Source of the DNA: Bradyrhizobium septentrionale
Lineage (GTDB): Bacteria; Pseudomonadota; Alphaproteobacteria; Rhizobiales; Xanthobacteraceae
Direction: 5' to 3'
DNA length: 64,000 nucleotides
NCBI RefSeq assembly: GCF_011516645.4
Contig: NZ_CP088285.1
Coordinates: 3,862,501-3,926,500 of the forward strand
A program made the position numbers and the translations under genes. The notes below the pieces were generated by a model. That model worked only from the letters and a program-made list of their open reading frames with translations, had not been told where the DNA came from and did no database searches. This document shows positions 9,288-19,027 of this stretch, one piece after another. Positions within the stretch are counted from its first letter, which is position 1, and each line of letters starts with the position of its first letter.

Positions 9288-10943
9288 ATGTATGCATATG
9301 ACGAACTCGACCGCACGCTGATCAACGAGCGTGTTTCGGAATTCCGCGACCAGGTGCAGCGCCGCCTCTCCGGCGAGCTCACCGAGGACGAATTCAAGAT
9401 CCTGCGTCTGCAGAACGGCGTGTATTTGCAGCTGCACGCCTACATGTTCCGCGTCGCGATCCCGTACGGCACGCTGTCGTCGAAGCAGCTGCGCCGCTTC
9501 GCCCATGTCGCGCGCCGCTACGATCGCGGCTACGGCCACTTCACCACCCGGCAGAACATCCAGTTCAACTGGATCAAGCTCAGCGAGCTGCCTGACGCGC
9601 TGGCCGATCTCGCCGAGGTCGGCATCCACGCGATGCAGACCTCCGGCAACAACATGCGCAACGTCACCTCGGACCAGTGGGCCGGGGTTGCGCCGGGCGA
9701 GATCGAGGACCCGCGGATCTGGTCGGAGCTGATCCGCCAGCACACCACGCTGCATCCGGAATTCTCGTTCCTGCCGCGCAAGTTCAAGATCGCGATCACC
9801 GCCTCCGAGCATGATCGCGCCGCGATCAAGATCCACGACATCGGCCTGCGCCTGCACAAGAACGCCGACGGCGAGACCGGGTTCGAGGTGCTGGTCGGCG
9901 GCGGCCTCGGCCGCACCCCGTTTATCGCCAAGACCATCAAGCCGTTCGTCCCCGGCCGCGATATCCTGAGCTACATCGAGGCGATCCTGCGCGTCTACAA
10001 CCAGTACGGCCGCCGCGACAACATCTACAAGGCGCGCATCAAGATCCTGGTGCACGAGCTCGGCATCGAGAAGTTCGCCAAGGAAGTCGACGAGGAGTGG
10101 AAGCAGATGGGCGATGTCGGGCTGACGCTCGACCATGCCGCCATCGAGGAGGTCCGCTCGCGCTTCTCCTATCCGGCTTACGAAAAGCTGCCGCACATGC
10201 CGGACGAGCTGAAGCAGGCCGCACATGACAAGCTGTTCGAGCGCTGGCGCAAGAACTCGGTGTTCCCGCACAAGGTGCAGGGCTACTCGATCGTCGTGCT
10301 GTCGCTGAAGCCGGTCGGCGGCCCGCCCGGCGACGCCAGCGCCGAGCAGATGGACGCGCTCGCCGATCTCGCCGACAAATATTCGTTCGGCGAAATCCGC
10401 GTCGGCCATGAGCAGAACCTGGCGCTGCCGCACGTCGCCAAGCGCGACCTGCCGGCACTGTTCAAGGCGCTCGACCGGCTCGGCCTCGCGACGCCGAACG
10501 TCAATCTGGTCACCGACATCATCGCCTGCCCGGGGCTGGATTACTGCTCGCTGGCGAATGCGCGCTCGATCCCGGTCGCGCAGGAGCTGACGCGGCGCTT
10601 CGCCAACCACGACACTGCCGACCTGATCGGCCGGCTCCACATCAACATCTCCGGCTGCATCAATGCCTGCGGCCATCACCATGTCGGCCACATAGGCATT
10701 CTCGGCGTCGAGAAGAACGGTGAGGAATTCTACCAGATCACGATCGGCGGCCGCGCCGACGAGAACGCGCAGATGGGCACCTTGATCGGCCCGGCCGTTC
10801 CTTATGCGGAAGTCGCCGACGTGATCGAAGACATTGTCGAAGCCTATCTCGCGCTGCGCGACCGTCCCGAGGAATTGTTCGTCGATACGGTGAAGCGTCT
10901 GGGCGTCGAGCCTTTCAGGGAGCGGGTCTATGCCACTCGTTAA
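9288..10943 (+). CDS. cysI: Sulfite (nitrite/sulfite) reductase haemoprotein
   Basis: A 551-residue sirohaem and [4Fe-4S] reductase that reduces sulfite to sulfide by six electrons. The coupled cluster/sirohaem ligands are clear in the C-terminal half: C-P-G-L-D-Y-C followed by SGCINACGHH. The N-terminal repeat has the arginine-rich FTTRQNIQFNW motif of sirohaem reductases. No flavoprotein CysJ gene is adjacent, so the electron donor is probably ferredoxin or one of the small neighbours. It overlaps the next gene by 14 bp. Nitrite reductase is the main alternative reading, but the cys context favours sulfite. Confidence 0.94.
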   Translation: MYAYDELDRTLINERVSEFRDQVQRRLSGELTEDEFKILRLQNGVYLQLHAYMFRVAIPYGTLSSKQLRRFAHVARRYDRGYGHFTTRQNIQFNWIKLSELPDALADLAEVGIHAMQTSGNNMRNVTSDQWAGVAPGEIEDPRIWSELIRQHTTLHPEFSFLPRKFKIAITASEHDRAAIKIHDIGLRLHKNADGETGFEVLVGGGLGRTPFIAKTIKPFVPGRDILSYIEAILRVYNQYGRRDNIYKARIKILVHELGIEKFAKEVDEEWKQMGDVGLTLDHAAIEEVRSRFSYPAYEKLPHMPDELKQAAHDKLFERWRKNSVFPHKVQGYSIVVLSLKPVGGPPGDASAEQMDALADLADKYSFGEIRVGHEQNLALPHVAKRDLPALFKALDRLGLATPNVNLVTDIIACPGLDYCSLANARSIPVAQELTRRFANHDTADLIGRLHINISGCINACGHHHVGHIGILGVEKNGEEFYQITIGGRADENAQMGTLIGPAVPYAEVADVIEDIVEAYLALRDRPEELFVDTVKRLGVEPFRERVYATR

Positions 10944-11445
10944 GCAGGGAAGACTAACCACCGACCTGTTCGTCCATGTCGCCGACGGCGCCGAGCTGCC
11001 GGGCGACGGTGCGGTGCTGGTGAGCGCCGAACGCTTTCTCGCCGATCCGGAGGCGCTGCTGCGCCGCCCCGGCAAGGTCGGCGTGATCTGGCCGAACAAC
11101 CGCAATCTCGACGATCTGGTGCCGCATCTCGATCGTCTCGCCTCGATCGCGCTGGTGTTCCCGACCTTCCGCGACGGCCGCGCCTACAGCCAGGCGCGCC
11201 TGCTGCGCGAGCGCTACGGCTATGACGGCGAGCTGCGCGCCACTGGCCAGGTGCTGCGCGACCAGTTCGTGTTCATGACCCGCGCCGGCTTCGACGCCTT
11301 CGAGGTGAAGAAGGACGCCGATGCCGACGCCTTCGCCGCGACCATGAAGCGCTATTCGGTGTTCTACCAGCCGACCGGCGACGGCCGCGTCACCGCGCTC
11401 AACCGCCGCATGCAGCTGCGTCACTCGGAGAGCGCGGGCCAGTGA
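10930..11445 (+). CDS. DUF934 protein of the sulfite reduction operon
   Basis: A 171-residue soluble protein of the DUF934 family, which commonly lies between cysI and cysH. It starts at ATG 10930 inside the end of cysI and ends overlapping the GTG of cysH (GTGA), so all three are tightly coupled. Recognisable segments are GVIWPNNRNLDDLVPHLDR and FPTFRDGRAYSQARLLRERY, the latter typical of the family. There are no cysteines arranged for a metal site. Its biochemical role is not established; a link with sulfite reductase assembly or activity is inferred from context. Confidence 0.9.
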   Translation: MPLVKQGRLTTDLFVHVADGAELPGDGAVLVSAERFLADPEALLRRPGKVGVIWPNNRNLDDLVPHLDRLASIALVFPTFRDGRAYSQARLLRERYGYDGELRATGQVLRDQFVFMTRAGFDAFEVKKDADADAFAATMKRYSVFYQPTGDGRVTALNRRMQLRHSESAGQ

Positions 11446-12173
11446 GCACGCTTGCACCAGAGCTCGCAGCCACGGCGCCGGTCGCATTGCCCGCGGCCGA
11501 TGCGCTCGATCGCGCGCTGCGCACGGCATCGCCCGCCGAGGTGATCGCGGCCGCGCTGAAGACGGTCGGCCGCGAGAGGCTGGCGCTGGTGTCGTCGTTC
11601 GGCACCGAGTCCGCTGCGCTGCTCAAGGTGATGGCGGATGTCGATCCGGCGATCCCGGTGGTCTTCCTCGACACCGGCTGGCTGTTCGAGGAGACGCTGG
11701 CTTATCGTGACACCTTGATAACCACGCTCGGCCTCACCGATGTGCGTTCGATCAAGCCCGATGAGCAGGCGATGTCGCGCCAGGATCCGGACCGCGAATT
11801 GTGGTTCACCGATCCCGATGCCTGCTGCCGGATCCGCAAGGTCGAGCCCTTGGCGCGTGCGCTAAAACCGTTCGCCGGCTGGATCAACGGCCGCAAGCGC
11901 TTCCAGGGCGGCGCCCGCACCGAGATTCCGGTCGTCGAGGACGACGGCGTCAGGCTGAAATTCAATCCGTTCGCCAACGTCTCGCGCGAGGAGATCGAGG
12001 CGATCTACACGCTCGGCAAGCTGCCGCCGCATCCACTTGTCGCATCGGGATATCAGTCGGTCGGGTGTATGCCTTGTTCGAGCCGGACTGCCGCCGGCGA
12101 GGATGCGCGCGACGGCCGCTGGCGTGGCCGGGCCAAGACGGAATGCGGCATCCATACAATGAAGATGTCGTAG
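11442..12173 (+). CDS. cysH: Adenylyl-sulfate (APS) reductase, thioredoxin-dependent
   Basis: A 243-residue PP-loop reductase with GTG start at 11442 overlapping the previous stop. The P-loop region is SSFGTESAALL. Four cysteines sit in the two pairs that bind [4Fe-4S] in APS reductases: DACCRIRK and VGCMPC. The catalytic Cys lies in the C-terminal ECGIH motif. Enzymes with the extra Cys pairs use APS rather than PAPS (known for plant and bacterial APS reductases). It produces sulfite for CysI. It ends the cysG-DUF2849-cysI-DUF934-cysH operon; a 154-bp gap precedes the transporter operon. Confidence 0.93.
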   Translation: MSTLAPELAATAPVALPAADALDRALRTASPAEVIAAALKTVGRERLALVSSFGTESAALLKVMADVDPAIPVVFLDTGWLFEETLAYRDTLITTLGLTDVRSIKPDEQAMSRQDPDRELWFTDPDACCRIRKVEPLARALKPFAGWINGRKRFQGGARTEIPVVEDDGVRLKFNPFANVSREEIEAIYTLGKLPPHPLVASGYQSVGCMPCSSRTAAGEDARDGRWRGRAKTECGIHTMKMS

Positions 12174-12327
12174 CACACGACAAAGCCTTCGCAGTGCGGC
12201 GCCTTCGTAGCACAAGCGCGCTGCACGGCCGCAAACAAAGAAAACCGGTTTCGTTGACTTAAAGCCACTTCGCCGCGAGTTATGTCTGGCGTGTTCCCTG
12301 ACATTCTCGGGTTGAATGGAGACAGAA

Positions 12328-13317
12328 ATGATCCGTCGTATCCTGCCGCTGATCGCGGGATTGTTGTGGGCGAGCTCGGCCTTCGCGGCCGACGTTTCGC
12401 TGCTCAACGTGTCCTACGATCCGACCCGCGAGCTCTATGTCGATTTCAACAAGGCGTTCGCGGCGGCCTATCAGAAGGAAACCGGCAAGAGCGTCGAGAT
12501 CAAGCAGTCGCATGGCGGCTCTGGCTCGCAGGCGCGCTCGGTGATCGACGGATTGCAGGCCGATGTCGTCACGCTGGCGCTCGCCTATGACATCGATGCG
12601 ATCGCGGGCAAGGGCCTGCTTGCGGCCGATTGGCAGAAGCGGCTGCCGCTCAACGCCTCGCCCTATACCTCGACCATCGTGTTCCTGGTGCGCAAGGGCA
12701 ACCCCAAGGGCATCAAGGATTGGGATGATTTGATTAAACCCGGCGTCGCCGTGATCACGCCGAACCCGAAGACCTCCGGCGGCGCGCGCTGGAACTATCT
12801 GGCCGCCTGGGGCTATGCGCAGAAGAAGTTCGGCTCAGTCGACAAGGCGAAGAAGTTCGTCGCCGATCTCTACCAGAACGTTCCGGTGCTCGACACCGGT
12901 GCGCGCGGCTCGACCGTGACCTTCGTCGAGCGCGGTGTCGGCGACGTGCTGCTCGCGTGGGAGAACGAAGCCTTTCTGGCGCAACGCGAATTCGGTCAGG
13001 ACAAGTTCGAGATCGTGGCCCCGCCGCAGTCGATCCTCGCCGAGCCGCCGGTCGCCCTGGTCGACACGGTTGCCGACAAGAAGGGCACCCGCGCCGTCGC
13101 CGAAGCCTATCTGAAGTACTGGTACACCAAGGAAGGCCAGGAGATCGCCGCGCGCAACTCCTACCGGCCGCGCGACCCTGAAATCGCCAAGGAGTACGAA
13201 AAATCCTTCGCCAAGGTTGAACTTTTCACCATCGACGACGTTTTTGGTGGTTGGACCAAGGCCCAAAAGGAGCACTTCGCCGAGGGCGGCATTTTCGATC
13301 AGATCTACAAGAACTGA
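12328..13317 (+). CDS. Sulfate ABC transporter, periplasmic binding protein
   Basis: A 329-residue sulfate-binding protein of the CysP/Sbp family. The signal peptide is [20 protein letters not shown], cleaved before [16 protein letters not shown], which is the standard mature start of the family. Further family motifs are [16 protein letters not shown] and [20 protein letters not shown] 12328 is chosen over ATG 12316 because GGAGACAG lies just upstream and the signal peptide then starts correctly. It delivers sulfate or thiosulfate to CysT/CysW. The upstream gap (12174-12327) holds a TTGACT at 12254 but no convincing -10 element. Confidence 0.94.
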   Translation: MIRRILPLIAGLLWASSAFAADVSLLNVSYDPTRELYVDFNKAFAAAYQKETGKSVEIKQSHGGSGSQARSVIDGLQADVVTLALAYDIDAIAGKGLLAADWQKRLPLNASPYTSTIVFLVRKGNPKGIKDWDDLIKPGVAVITPNPKTSGGARWNYLAAWGYAQKKFGSVDKAKKFVADLYQNVPVLDTGARGSTVTFVERGVGDVLLAWENEAFLAQREFGQDKFEIVAPPQSILAEPPVALVDTVADKKGTRAVAEAYLKYWYTKEGQEIAARNSYRPRDPEIAKEYEKSFAKVELFTIDDVFGGWTKAQKEHFAEGGIFDQIYKN

Positions 13318-13350
13318 TCGAGTTATCGTCCGGGCCAAACAGGGGGATTT

Positions 13351-14187
13351 GTGAGCACAGCGGTTGCACGGCGCAGTACCCTGCCGGGGTTCGGTCTCAC
13401 CATGGGACTGACCCTGACATGGCTCTCCGTTATCATCCTGATTCCGCTGGCCGCGCTGTTCCTGAAGACGTTCGAGCTCAGCCTCGATCAGTTCTGGGCC
13501 ATCATCACCAGCCGCCGCACCCTGAATGCCCTGAAAATTTCGTTTGGGCTTTCGTTTGCGGCCGCCTGCGTCAATTTGGTGATGGGCACCATCATCGTCT
13601 GGGCGCTGGTGCGCTACCGTTTTCCGGGCCGGCGGCTGTTCGACGCCATCGTCGATATTCCATTCGCCTTGCCGACCGCGGTCGCCGGCGTCGCGCTGAC
13701 GCAATTGTTCGCGCAGAAGGGATGGCTTGGCGCGCCGCTCGCCGAACTCGGCATCAAGGTCGCGTTCACGCCGATCGGCATCTTCATCGCGATGATCTTC
13801 ATCGGGATTCCCTTCGTGGTGCGCACGGTGCAGCCGGTGCTGATCGATCTCGATCCCGAGATCGAGGAAGCCGCGGCGAGCCTTGGCGCCAACCGCTGGC
13901 ACACGGTATTTCGCGTCATCCTGCCGAGCCTGATCCCGGCGCTGCTGACCGGCTTTGCGCTGGCCTTTGCCCGCGCCATCGGTGAATACGGTTCGGTGAT
14001 CTTCATTGCGGGCAATCTGCCCAACGTCTCCGAAATCGCGCCGCTGTTGATCGTGATCCGGCTGTCCGAATTCCGCTATGCCGACGCCACCGCGATCGCG
14101 GTCGTGATGCTGGTGGCCTCGTTCCTGATCATCTTCGTGATCAATCGCCTGCAGCGCTGGGCGCAAGCCCGCATTCCCGTGCATTGA
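13351..14187 (+). CDS. cysT: Sulfate ABC transporter permease CysT
   Basis: A 278-residue inner-membrane permease with about six hydrophobic helices. The EAA loop that contacts CysA is visible: [23 protein letters not shown] start at 13351 follows an AGGGGGA ribosome-binding site, 33 bp after the binding protein stop. It forms the channel with CysW. Confidence 0.94.
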   Translation: MSTAVARRSTLPGFGLTMGLTLTWLSVIILIPLAALFLKTFELSLDQFWAIITSRRTLNALKISFGLSFAAACVNLVMGTIIVWALVRYRFPGRRLFDAIVDIPFALPTAVAGVALTQLFAQKGWLGAPLAELGIKVAFTPIGIFIAMIFIGIPFVVRTVQPVLIDLDPEIEEAAASLGANRWHTVFRVILPSLIPALLTGFALAFARAIGEYGSVIFIAGNLPNVSEIAPLLIVIRLSEFRYADATAIAVVMLVASFLIIFVINRLQRWAQARIPVH

Positions 14188-14195
14188 GGTTCGAG

Positions 14196-15158
14196 ATGTC
14201 GATGCAGACGGGATTGGTGACCTCGACGACGCAACTGCGGACCTACGCGCCGGCAACCGATGTCAGCGTGGCGGCCCCGGCGCCGCGGCTCGAGATCGCG
14301 CGCGCGGAGCCGGGCACGGCGCAGCGCAATCTGCGCACCGAGCCCGGTCCGATCCGCTTCATCATCATCGCGCTGGCGATCACCTTCCTCAGCGTGTTCG
14401 TCGTGCTGCCGCTGGTCGTCGTGTTTGCGTCGGCCTTCTCGAAAGGGATCGGCGCCTATTTCGCCGCGCTGGCCGAGCCCGAGGCGCTCGCCGCGATCAA
14501 GTTGACGCTGCTGATCGCCGCGATCTCGGTCACGCTCAATCTGGTGTTCGGCGTGGTCGCGGCCTGGGCGATCTCGAAGTTCGAATTCACCGGCAAGACC
14601 TTCCTGATCACGCTGATCGATTTGCCGTTCTCGGTCTCGCCCGTGATCTCCGGCCTGGTCTTCGTGCTGCTGTTCGGCGCGCAGGGCTATTTCGGTCCGT
14701 GGCTGCAGGCGCACAACGTCCACATCCTGTTCGCGGTGCCCGGAATCGCGCTGGCGACGATCTTCGTCACCTTCCCGTTCGTGGCGCGCGCGCTGATCCC
14801 GCTGATGCAGGAGCAGGGCACCCAGGAGGAGGAGGCGGCGATCTCGCTCGGCGCCTCCGGCCTGCAGACCTTCTTCCGCGTGACGCTCCCCAACATCAAA
14901 TGGGGCCTGCTGTACGGCGTCCTGCTCTGCAACGCGCGCGCGATGGGCGAGTTCGGTGCGGTGTCGGTCGTCTCCGGCCACATCCGCGGCGAGACCAACA
15001 CGATGCCGCTCCTGGTCGAGATTCTCTACAACGAATATCAGTTCGTCGCGTCGTTCGCGATCGCGTCGCTGCTGGCGATGCTGGCGCTGATCACGCTGGT
15101 GGCGAAGACCGTTCTCGAGCAAAGGCTCGACGAGGCAGAGGTGCCCGATGGCGATTGA
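14196..15158 (+). CDS. cysW: Sulfate ABC transporter permease CysW
   Basis: A 320-residue permease partner of CysT. About 55 polar residues precede the first membrane helix, a longer N-terminal tail than in E. coli CysW. The EAA loop is [20 protein letters not shown]. The frame is open from TTG 14184, but ATG 14196 has a GAGGTTCGAG sequence upstream and is preferred. Its stop overlaps the cysA start by 11 bp. Confidence 0.94.
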   Translation: MSMQTGLVTSTTQLRTYAPATDVSVAAPAPRLEIARAEPGTAQRNLRTEPGPIRFIIIALAITFLSVFVVLPLVVVFASAFSKGIGAYFAALAEPEALAAIKLTLLIAAISVTLNLVFGVVAAWAISKFEFTGKTFLITLIDLPFSVSPVISGLVFVLLFGAQGYFGPWLQAHNVHILFAVPGIALATIFVTFPFVARALIPLMQEQGTQEEEAAISLGASGLQTFFRVTLPNIKWGLLYGVLLCNARAMGEFGAVSVVSGHIRGETNTMPLLVEILYNEYQFVASFAIASLLAMLALITLVAKTVLEQRLDEAEVPDGD

Positions 15159-16197
15159 AGTCAAGAATATCGTAAAGACGTTCGGCAGCTTTGCCGCGCT
15201 CGACAATGTCGATCTCATGGTCGCCGACGGCGAACTCTTGGCGCTGCTCGGCCCGTCCGGCTCCGGCAAGACGACGCTGCTGCGGATCATCGCGGGACTG
15301 GACTGGCCCGACAGCGGCGAGGTCGCGATCGACGGCGAGAATGCGCTCTCGCGCGGCGCCAGCGAGCGTCAGGTCGGCTTCGTGTTCCAGCACTACGCGC
15401 TGTTCCGCCACATGACGGTGTTCGAGAACGTCGCGTTCGGGCTGCGCGTACAGCCGCGCGCGATCCGCAAGGACGAAGCGACGATCCGCGCCCGGGTCAA
15501 GGAATTGCTCGACCTGGTGCAGCTCGATTGGCTGGCCAACCGCTATCCCAGCCAGCTGTCCGGCGGCCAGCGGCAACGCATTGCGCTGGCGCGTGCGCTC
15601 GCGATCGAGCCGCGCATTCTGCTGCTCGACGAACCGTTCGGCGCGCTCGATGCCAAGGTGCGCAAGGAGCTCAGGCAATGGCTGCGCTCGCTGCACAACG
15701 AGATCCACGTCACCTCGATCTTCGTCACCCACGACCAGGAGGAGGCGCTCGAAGTCGCCAACCGCGTCGTGGTGATGGACAAGGGCAAGATCGAGCAGAT
15801 CGGCTCGCCCGGCGAGGTCTATGACAATCCGGCGACCGCTTTCGTGCACGGCTTCATCGGCGAATCCATCGTGCTTCCGGTCGACGTGGCCGGCGATGCG
15901 GTGCGGCTGGACGGCCGCCCGCTGAACATTCCGGCGCTCGGCGCGGCGTCGGGCGCAGCAAAGCTGTTCGTCCGCCGCCACGACATGGCGGTCGGTCCGG
16001 CCGGAAGCGGCGCCCTGGAAGGCGCCATCCGTCACGTCCGTTCGTTCGGGCCGATCCAGCGCGCCGAAGTGGCGCTGTCGGGTAGCGAGGGCAAGACCGT
16101 GATCGAGATCGACGCCCCCCGCGACCGCGAGCTGCAGGCCGGTGAAATCGTCTCGCTGCAGCCCCGCCGCTACCGGATTTTTGCGGCGCAGGAGTAG
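15148..16197 (+). CDS. cysA: Sulfate/thiosulfate ABC transporter ATPase
   Basis: A 349-residue ATPase that powers sulfate import. Walker [10 protein letters not shown] lies near residue 34, the ABC signature [16 protein letters not shown] near 137, and Walker [13 protein letters not shown] near 155, followed by the switch His in TSIFVTHDQ. The C-terminal 110 residues are the TOBE-type regulatory domain. Last gene of the sulfate block; an intergenic repeat follows 27 bp downstream. Confidence 0.96.
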   Translation: MAIEVKNIVKTFGSFAALDNVDLMVADGELLALLGPSGSGKTTLLRIIAGLDWPDSGEVAIDGENALSRGASERQVGFVFQHYALFRHMTVFENVAFGLRVQPRAIRKDEATIRARVKELLDLVQLDWLANRYPSQLSGGQRQRIALARALAIEPRILLLDEPFGALDAKVRKELRQWLRSLHNEIHVTSIFVTHDQEEALEVANRVVVMDKGKIEQIGSPGEVYDNPATAFVHGFIGESIVLPVDVAGDAVRLDGRPLNIPALGAASGAAKLFVRRHDMAVGPAGSGALEGAIRHVRSFGPIQRAEVALSGSEGKTVIEIDAPRDRELQAGEIVSLQPRRYRIFAAQE

Positions 16198-16223
16198 GGC
16201 CCGGCCCGGCCGCTGCGCCCTAA

Positions 16224-16343
16224 CCTCCCCTTGAAAAGGGGAGGTCGCTTTCCTCGTCAGAGCAAAGCGGGTGGGGATCCTCTCTCCACGACATCCGCTG
16301 TCGCCTGTGGCCGACCCCCATCCCGACCTTCCCCCTTTCAGGG
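16224..16343. repeat. Interspersed repeat family A, copy 1 (split by ISAs1)
   Basis: Starts with the hairpin CCTCCCCTTGAAAAGGGGAGG, continues through GAGCAAAGCGGGTGGGGAT and ends in TTCCCCCTTTCAGGG. The remaining end lies at 17524-17537, beyond the IS. Full-length copies are at 18167-18295 and, inverted, at 29769-29892. Confidence 0.88.
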
Positions 16344-17523
16344 GTAGGGCTATCGCATATGGGCGAGGACGGAGAGAAGGAAGTCGTTATTCCATCTGGC
16401 CTGGAGCATTTTGTGGCTGGTGCGCGTGGGACCTGGCGTGGCTTGTAGAGCGTTAAGTGCCAGCTTTCGGATGGCGGCAAGATTTCCGGCGGCATGGCCC
16501 TTGCGGCTACGGCAGGCGTCTTCGTCGAACAGAACGTCGAGAACCCAATGCAAGTTGTTCTCGATACCCCAGTGGGCGCGGACGGCCTCGAGCAGCTTCT
16601 TGGCCGACAACCGGCGTGAGGCCAGAAAGTATCGGGCCGTGTGTTTGGCTGTCTTGCCGGCCTTGGCGCGCCAACTATCGATGCGACCGACGACAGCGAT
16701 AGCAGGGAAGCTGTATTGCTTTGCCAAGTCTGGGGCCGGCACGACGATGGCCTGCCGGCGCTCGATGCGGCCGTGGGCCGATGTCCTTCGCTGGCTCGCC
16801 CGCGCTGGCTTCCGGGCCGTATCGAGCAGCGCCTTGACGGCTTTGAAGAGCCGGCCGCGATTACTCTTGATGGCCAATACATAGTGGCCCTTCCGATCGC
16901 GGATGGCCTGCGCCGTGTCGGGCCGGCAATGCAAGGCGTCGGCGGTGACAAGAGCACCATCCAGATCGAGCAGGGCGAGGACTTCGAGAGCGCCGGCAAT
17001 CTCGTTGCGATTGGGAGCCTTTCTCTGCGCCAACGCCATGCGCGTGCCTGCCGCCCAGACGTTGACCATATGTAGCGGCGTAGCCCGCCGGCCACGCGTG
17101 AAGGCTCCGCGCAACGCCTTGCCGTCGATGCTGACCACGCCCTTGACGCCGAAGCTCTTGCTGAACTTACGCAAAACCGCTTCCAGACCCTTCGGGTCCA
17201 GCACGCGGAAGACGTTGCTGAACGTGTCGTGGCTAGGAATACCGTGTCCAAGCTCCAGGAACTTCCGCAACAGCTGCTCTCGGCCTTTGCCGAAGAACTC
17301 GAACTCGGTGCAGGTCTTGGCGCCGGCCAGCGTCGCCGCCAAGGCAATGACGAGGATCTCCAACAAATCGTGTCGCGTGTTGCCGGCGCGTGGATCCTTG
17401 AGCGGTCGAAACAGGCGCCTGAGTTTGCGCATTTGGGTCTCCCTCGACAATCGAGAGACCCCCAAAGAATCCAGTTCCAACCGCTTGGCAACACCCCTCC
17501 TGAGCCATATGCGATTCCCCTAC
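16344..17523 (-). mobile_element. ISAs1-family insertion sequence, intact
   Basis: A 1180-bp element with imperfect terminal inverted repeats of about 26 bp, both reading GTAGGG-NN-ATCGCATATGG inward. It is flanked by an 8-bp direct repeat TTTCAGGG (16336-16343 and 17524-17531), which is the expected target duplication. The insertion interrupts a family A intergenic repeat. One transposase gene fills it. Confidence 0.9.
16350..17432 (-). CDS. ISAs1-family transposase
   Basis: A 360-residue DDE transposase from ATG 17432 (the frame is open to 17480). The N-terminus has the family's H-repeat-associated segment LKDPRAGNTRHDLLEIL. Catalytic residues are readable: Asp in SIDGKALRG, Asp in LVTADALHC, and Glu in HWGIENNLHWVLDV. 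The frame is uninterrupted and ends inside the terminal inverted repeat, so the element may be active. Confidence 0.93.
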   Translation of the reverse strand: MRKLRRLFRPLKDPRAGNTRHDLLEILVIALAATLAGAKTCTEFEFFGKGREQLLRKFLELGHGIPSHDTFSNVFRVLDPKGLEAVLRKFSKSFGVKGVVSIDGKALRGAFTRGRRATPLHMVNVWAAGTRMALAQRKAPNRNEIAGALEVLALLDLDGALVTADALHCRPDTAQAIRDRKGHYVLAIKSNRGRLFKAVKALLDTARKPARASQRRTSAHGRIERRQAIVVPAPDLAKQYSFPAIAVVGRIDSWRAKAGKTAKHTARYFLASRRLSAKKLLEAVRAHWGIENNLHWVLDVLFDEDACRSRKGHAAGNLAAIRKLALNALQATPGPTRTSHKMLQARWNNDFLLSVLAHMR

Positions 17524-17555
17524 TTTCAGGGGGAAGGAGCCATCCGAGCTACGCG

Positions 17556-18026
17556 CTAACGCGCCTTGACGGGCCGGTTGCCGTGACTGTCCTGCGGGAC
17601 GCCACGCTGCAGCGACATGTGGGAGTGAACGCCGAGCCAGCGGCCGTCAGCCTGACGCGCGAGGATGATCGTCGCCCGTCCTGGCCTGTCGAAGCGGCTT
17701 CCATCGGCGTGGAAGCCGGTGCTCGTCCACGGCGTGATCACCGTCGCCATGTTGCCGTCGGCGCTCGCCAGCACCACCGTATTGTCGAGGTCGAAGGCGA
17801 AATCCGCGGTACGGGGCCAGACATTGTCCCATTGCATCTCCGTCCAGCGCGCGCGGCCGCGGATCAGTTCCTGGTAGGTGCCAAAGGAGATAATGTCGGG
17901 ATGCCAGAACGGACGGGCGGCAGCATAGTCCACCGCCCGGACGCAGGCGGCGAACCGCTCGAGCCAATCGAAGACCGATCGGGTGGTCGATGAATCGGCG
18001 ATCGGCAGAGCTGTTTCCTGGCTCAT
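17556..18026 (-). CDS. SnoaL/NTF2-like protein
   Basis: A 156-residue protein with the pattern of the SnoaL-like cone fold used for small hydrolases, isomerases or ketosteroid-type binding: WLERFAACVRAVDYAAARPF, then FWHPDIISFGTYQ, and late strands ATIILARQADGRWLGVHSHMS. The reading frame is open to 18164, but ATG 18026 follows GAGGAAG at proper spacing and gives the usual family length. It lies between the ISAs1 element and a family A repeat. No substrate can be assigned. Confidence 0.7.
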   Translation of the reverse strand: MSQETALPIADSSTTRSVFDWLERFAACVRAVDYAAARPFWHPDIISFGTYQELIRGRARWTEMQWDNVWPRTADFAFDLDNTVVLASADGNMATVITPWTSTGFHADGSRFDRPGRATIILARQADGRWLGVHSHMSLQRGVPQDSHGNRPVKAR

Positions 18027-18166
18027 CATCTTCCTCAACCCGACGGCTATGCCGGGCCGACGGAGCCAGAAACGCACAACGGTGTCAACGAAGCGAGATC
18101 CGGGGACTTGCTCCGCGGATCGGTCCCGGCTCGGGCGGGAGGCTCTATCCGGACGACGGGTCAAAA

Positions 18167-18295
18167 CCTCCCCTTGAAAAGGGGAGGTCGCTTTGCTCGC
18201 CAGAGCAAAGCGGGTGGGGATCTGCTCTCTCCACTTGCAGCGTCGCCTGCGGCCGCCCCCCCAATCCCGACCTTCCCCCTTTCAGGGGGAAGGAG
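18167..18295. repeat. Interspersed repeat family A, copy 2
   Basis: Same order as copy 1: CCTCCCCTTGAAAAGGGGAGG, GTCGCTTTGCTCGCCAGAGC, GCGGGTGGGGATC, and a closing hairpin CCTTCCCCCTTTCAGGGGGAAGG. It is uninterrupted and shows what copy 1 looked like before the IS inserted. No gene is seen in the 18027-18425 gap. Confidence 0.9.
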
Positions 18296-18425
18296 AAACA
18301 GGGCTCCCACGAAACCCGGCGCCCTCGTGAATGACGGCAATTGGCGGCCAAAAGTTAGCCGCTGTTCACCATTCAGCCACGGTTGGTATGCAACAACGGC
18401 GGGCCAACCTTGGGGGTTTTTACCA

Positions 18426-18923
18426 GTGAAACGGACGACGGTCGCCCTGTTCGGGCTTCTGGTGCTTGCCGGCTGTGCCGCAGACACCAAAATCCCGGAA
18501 GAACCGACCATGTATCTCAACATGGCGCAGGCCGGCGCGGTGCTGGATAGCCAGGCGGCCGCGATCATGTTTTCGCAATACCGCCAGAACAATGGTCTTG
18601 GCACCGTCGTGGTGGATCCGGACCTGACGAAGCTCGCCGAGCAGCAGTCGCAGGCGATGGCCGCCCGCAACAAGATGGACCATGACGTGAAGGCCCCGCT
18701 CGGCAAGCGGCTGCAGGCCGGGAGCTATCCCGCAACCGTCGCGGTCGAGAACATCTCGGCCGGCTATCACACGCTGGCGGAAGCATTTTCAGGGTGGCGC
18801 GATTCCCCGCCGCACAAGGCCAATATGCTCAAGAGCGGTGTCACAAAAATGGGCATCGCGGCCGTCTATGCTCCCAACACCAAATACAAGGTGTTCTGGA
18901 CGCTCATTTTGGCGGCAACCTGA
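18426..18923 (+). CDS. CAP-domain lipoprotein (SCP/PR1-like)
   Basis: A 165-residue protein with GTG start at 18426. The N-terminus KRTTVALFGLLVLAGC is a lipoprotein signal with lipobox LAGC (Cys17). The rest is a CAP domain: SQYRQNNGLGTVVVDPDL, then AAVENISAGYHTLAEAF-type segment (VENISAGY) and WRDSPPHKANMLKSG with the conserved His. Bacterial CAP proteins are surface or periplasmic proteins of poorly known function. It stands alone between a repeat and the patatin gene. Confidence 0.87.
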   Translation: MKRTTVALFGLLVLAGCAADTKIPEEPTMYLNMAQAGAVLDSQAAAIMFSQYRQNNGLGTVVVDPDLTKLAEQQSQAMAARNKMDHDVKAPLGKRLQAGSYPATVAVENISAGYHTLAEAFSGWRDSPPHKANMLKSGVTKMGIAAVYAPNTKYKVFWTLILAAT

Positions 18924-19027
18924 TTTCGATAAAATCCGCGTGATCCGCTTCCGCATCTCGTCGATTGACGCGGCTGCGAACAGCCGCCACGGTGCGCTGC
19001 AAGGTATTCCTGACTTGGCGGTTACGA

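Noticed and set aside
9279..11105. 608-residue minus-strand frame over cysI
   Set aside because: Antisense shadow of cysI and the DUF934 gene.
12254..12285. TTGACT ... TTATGT as a promoter for the sulfate transporter
   Set aside because: The spacing of 20 bp is too long and the -10 match is poor.
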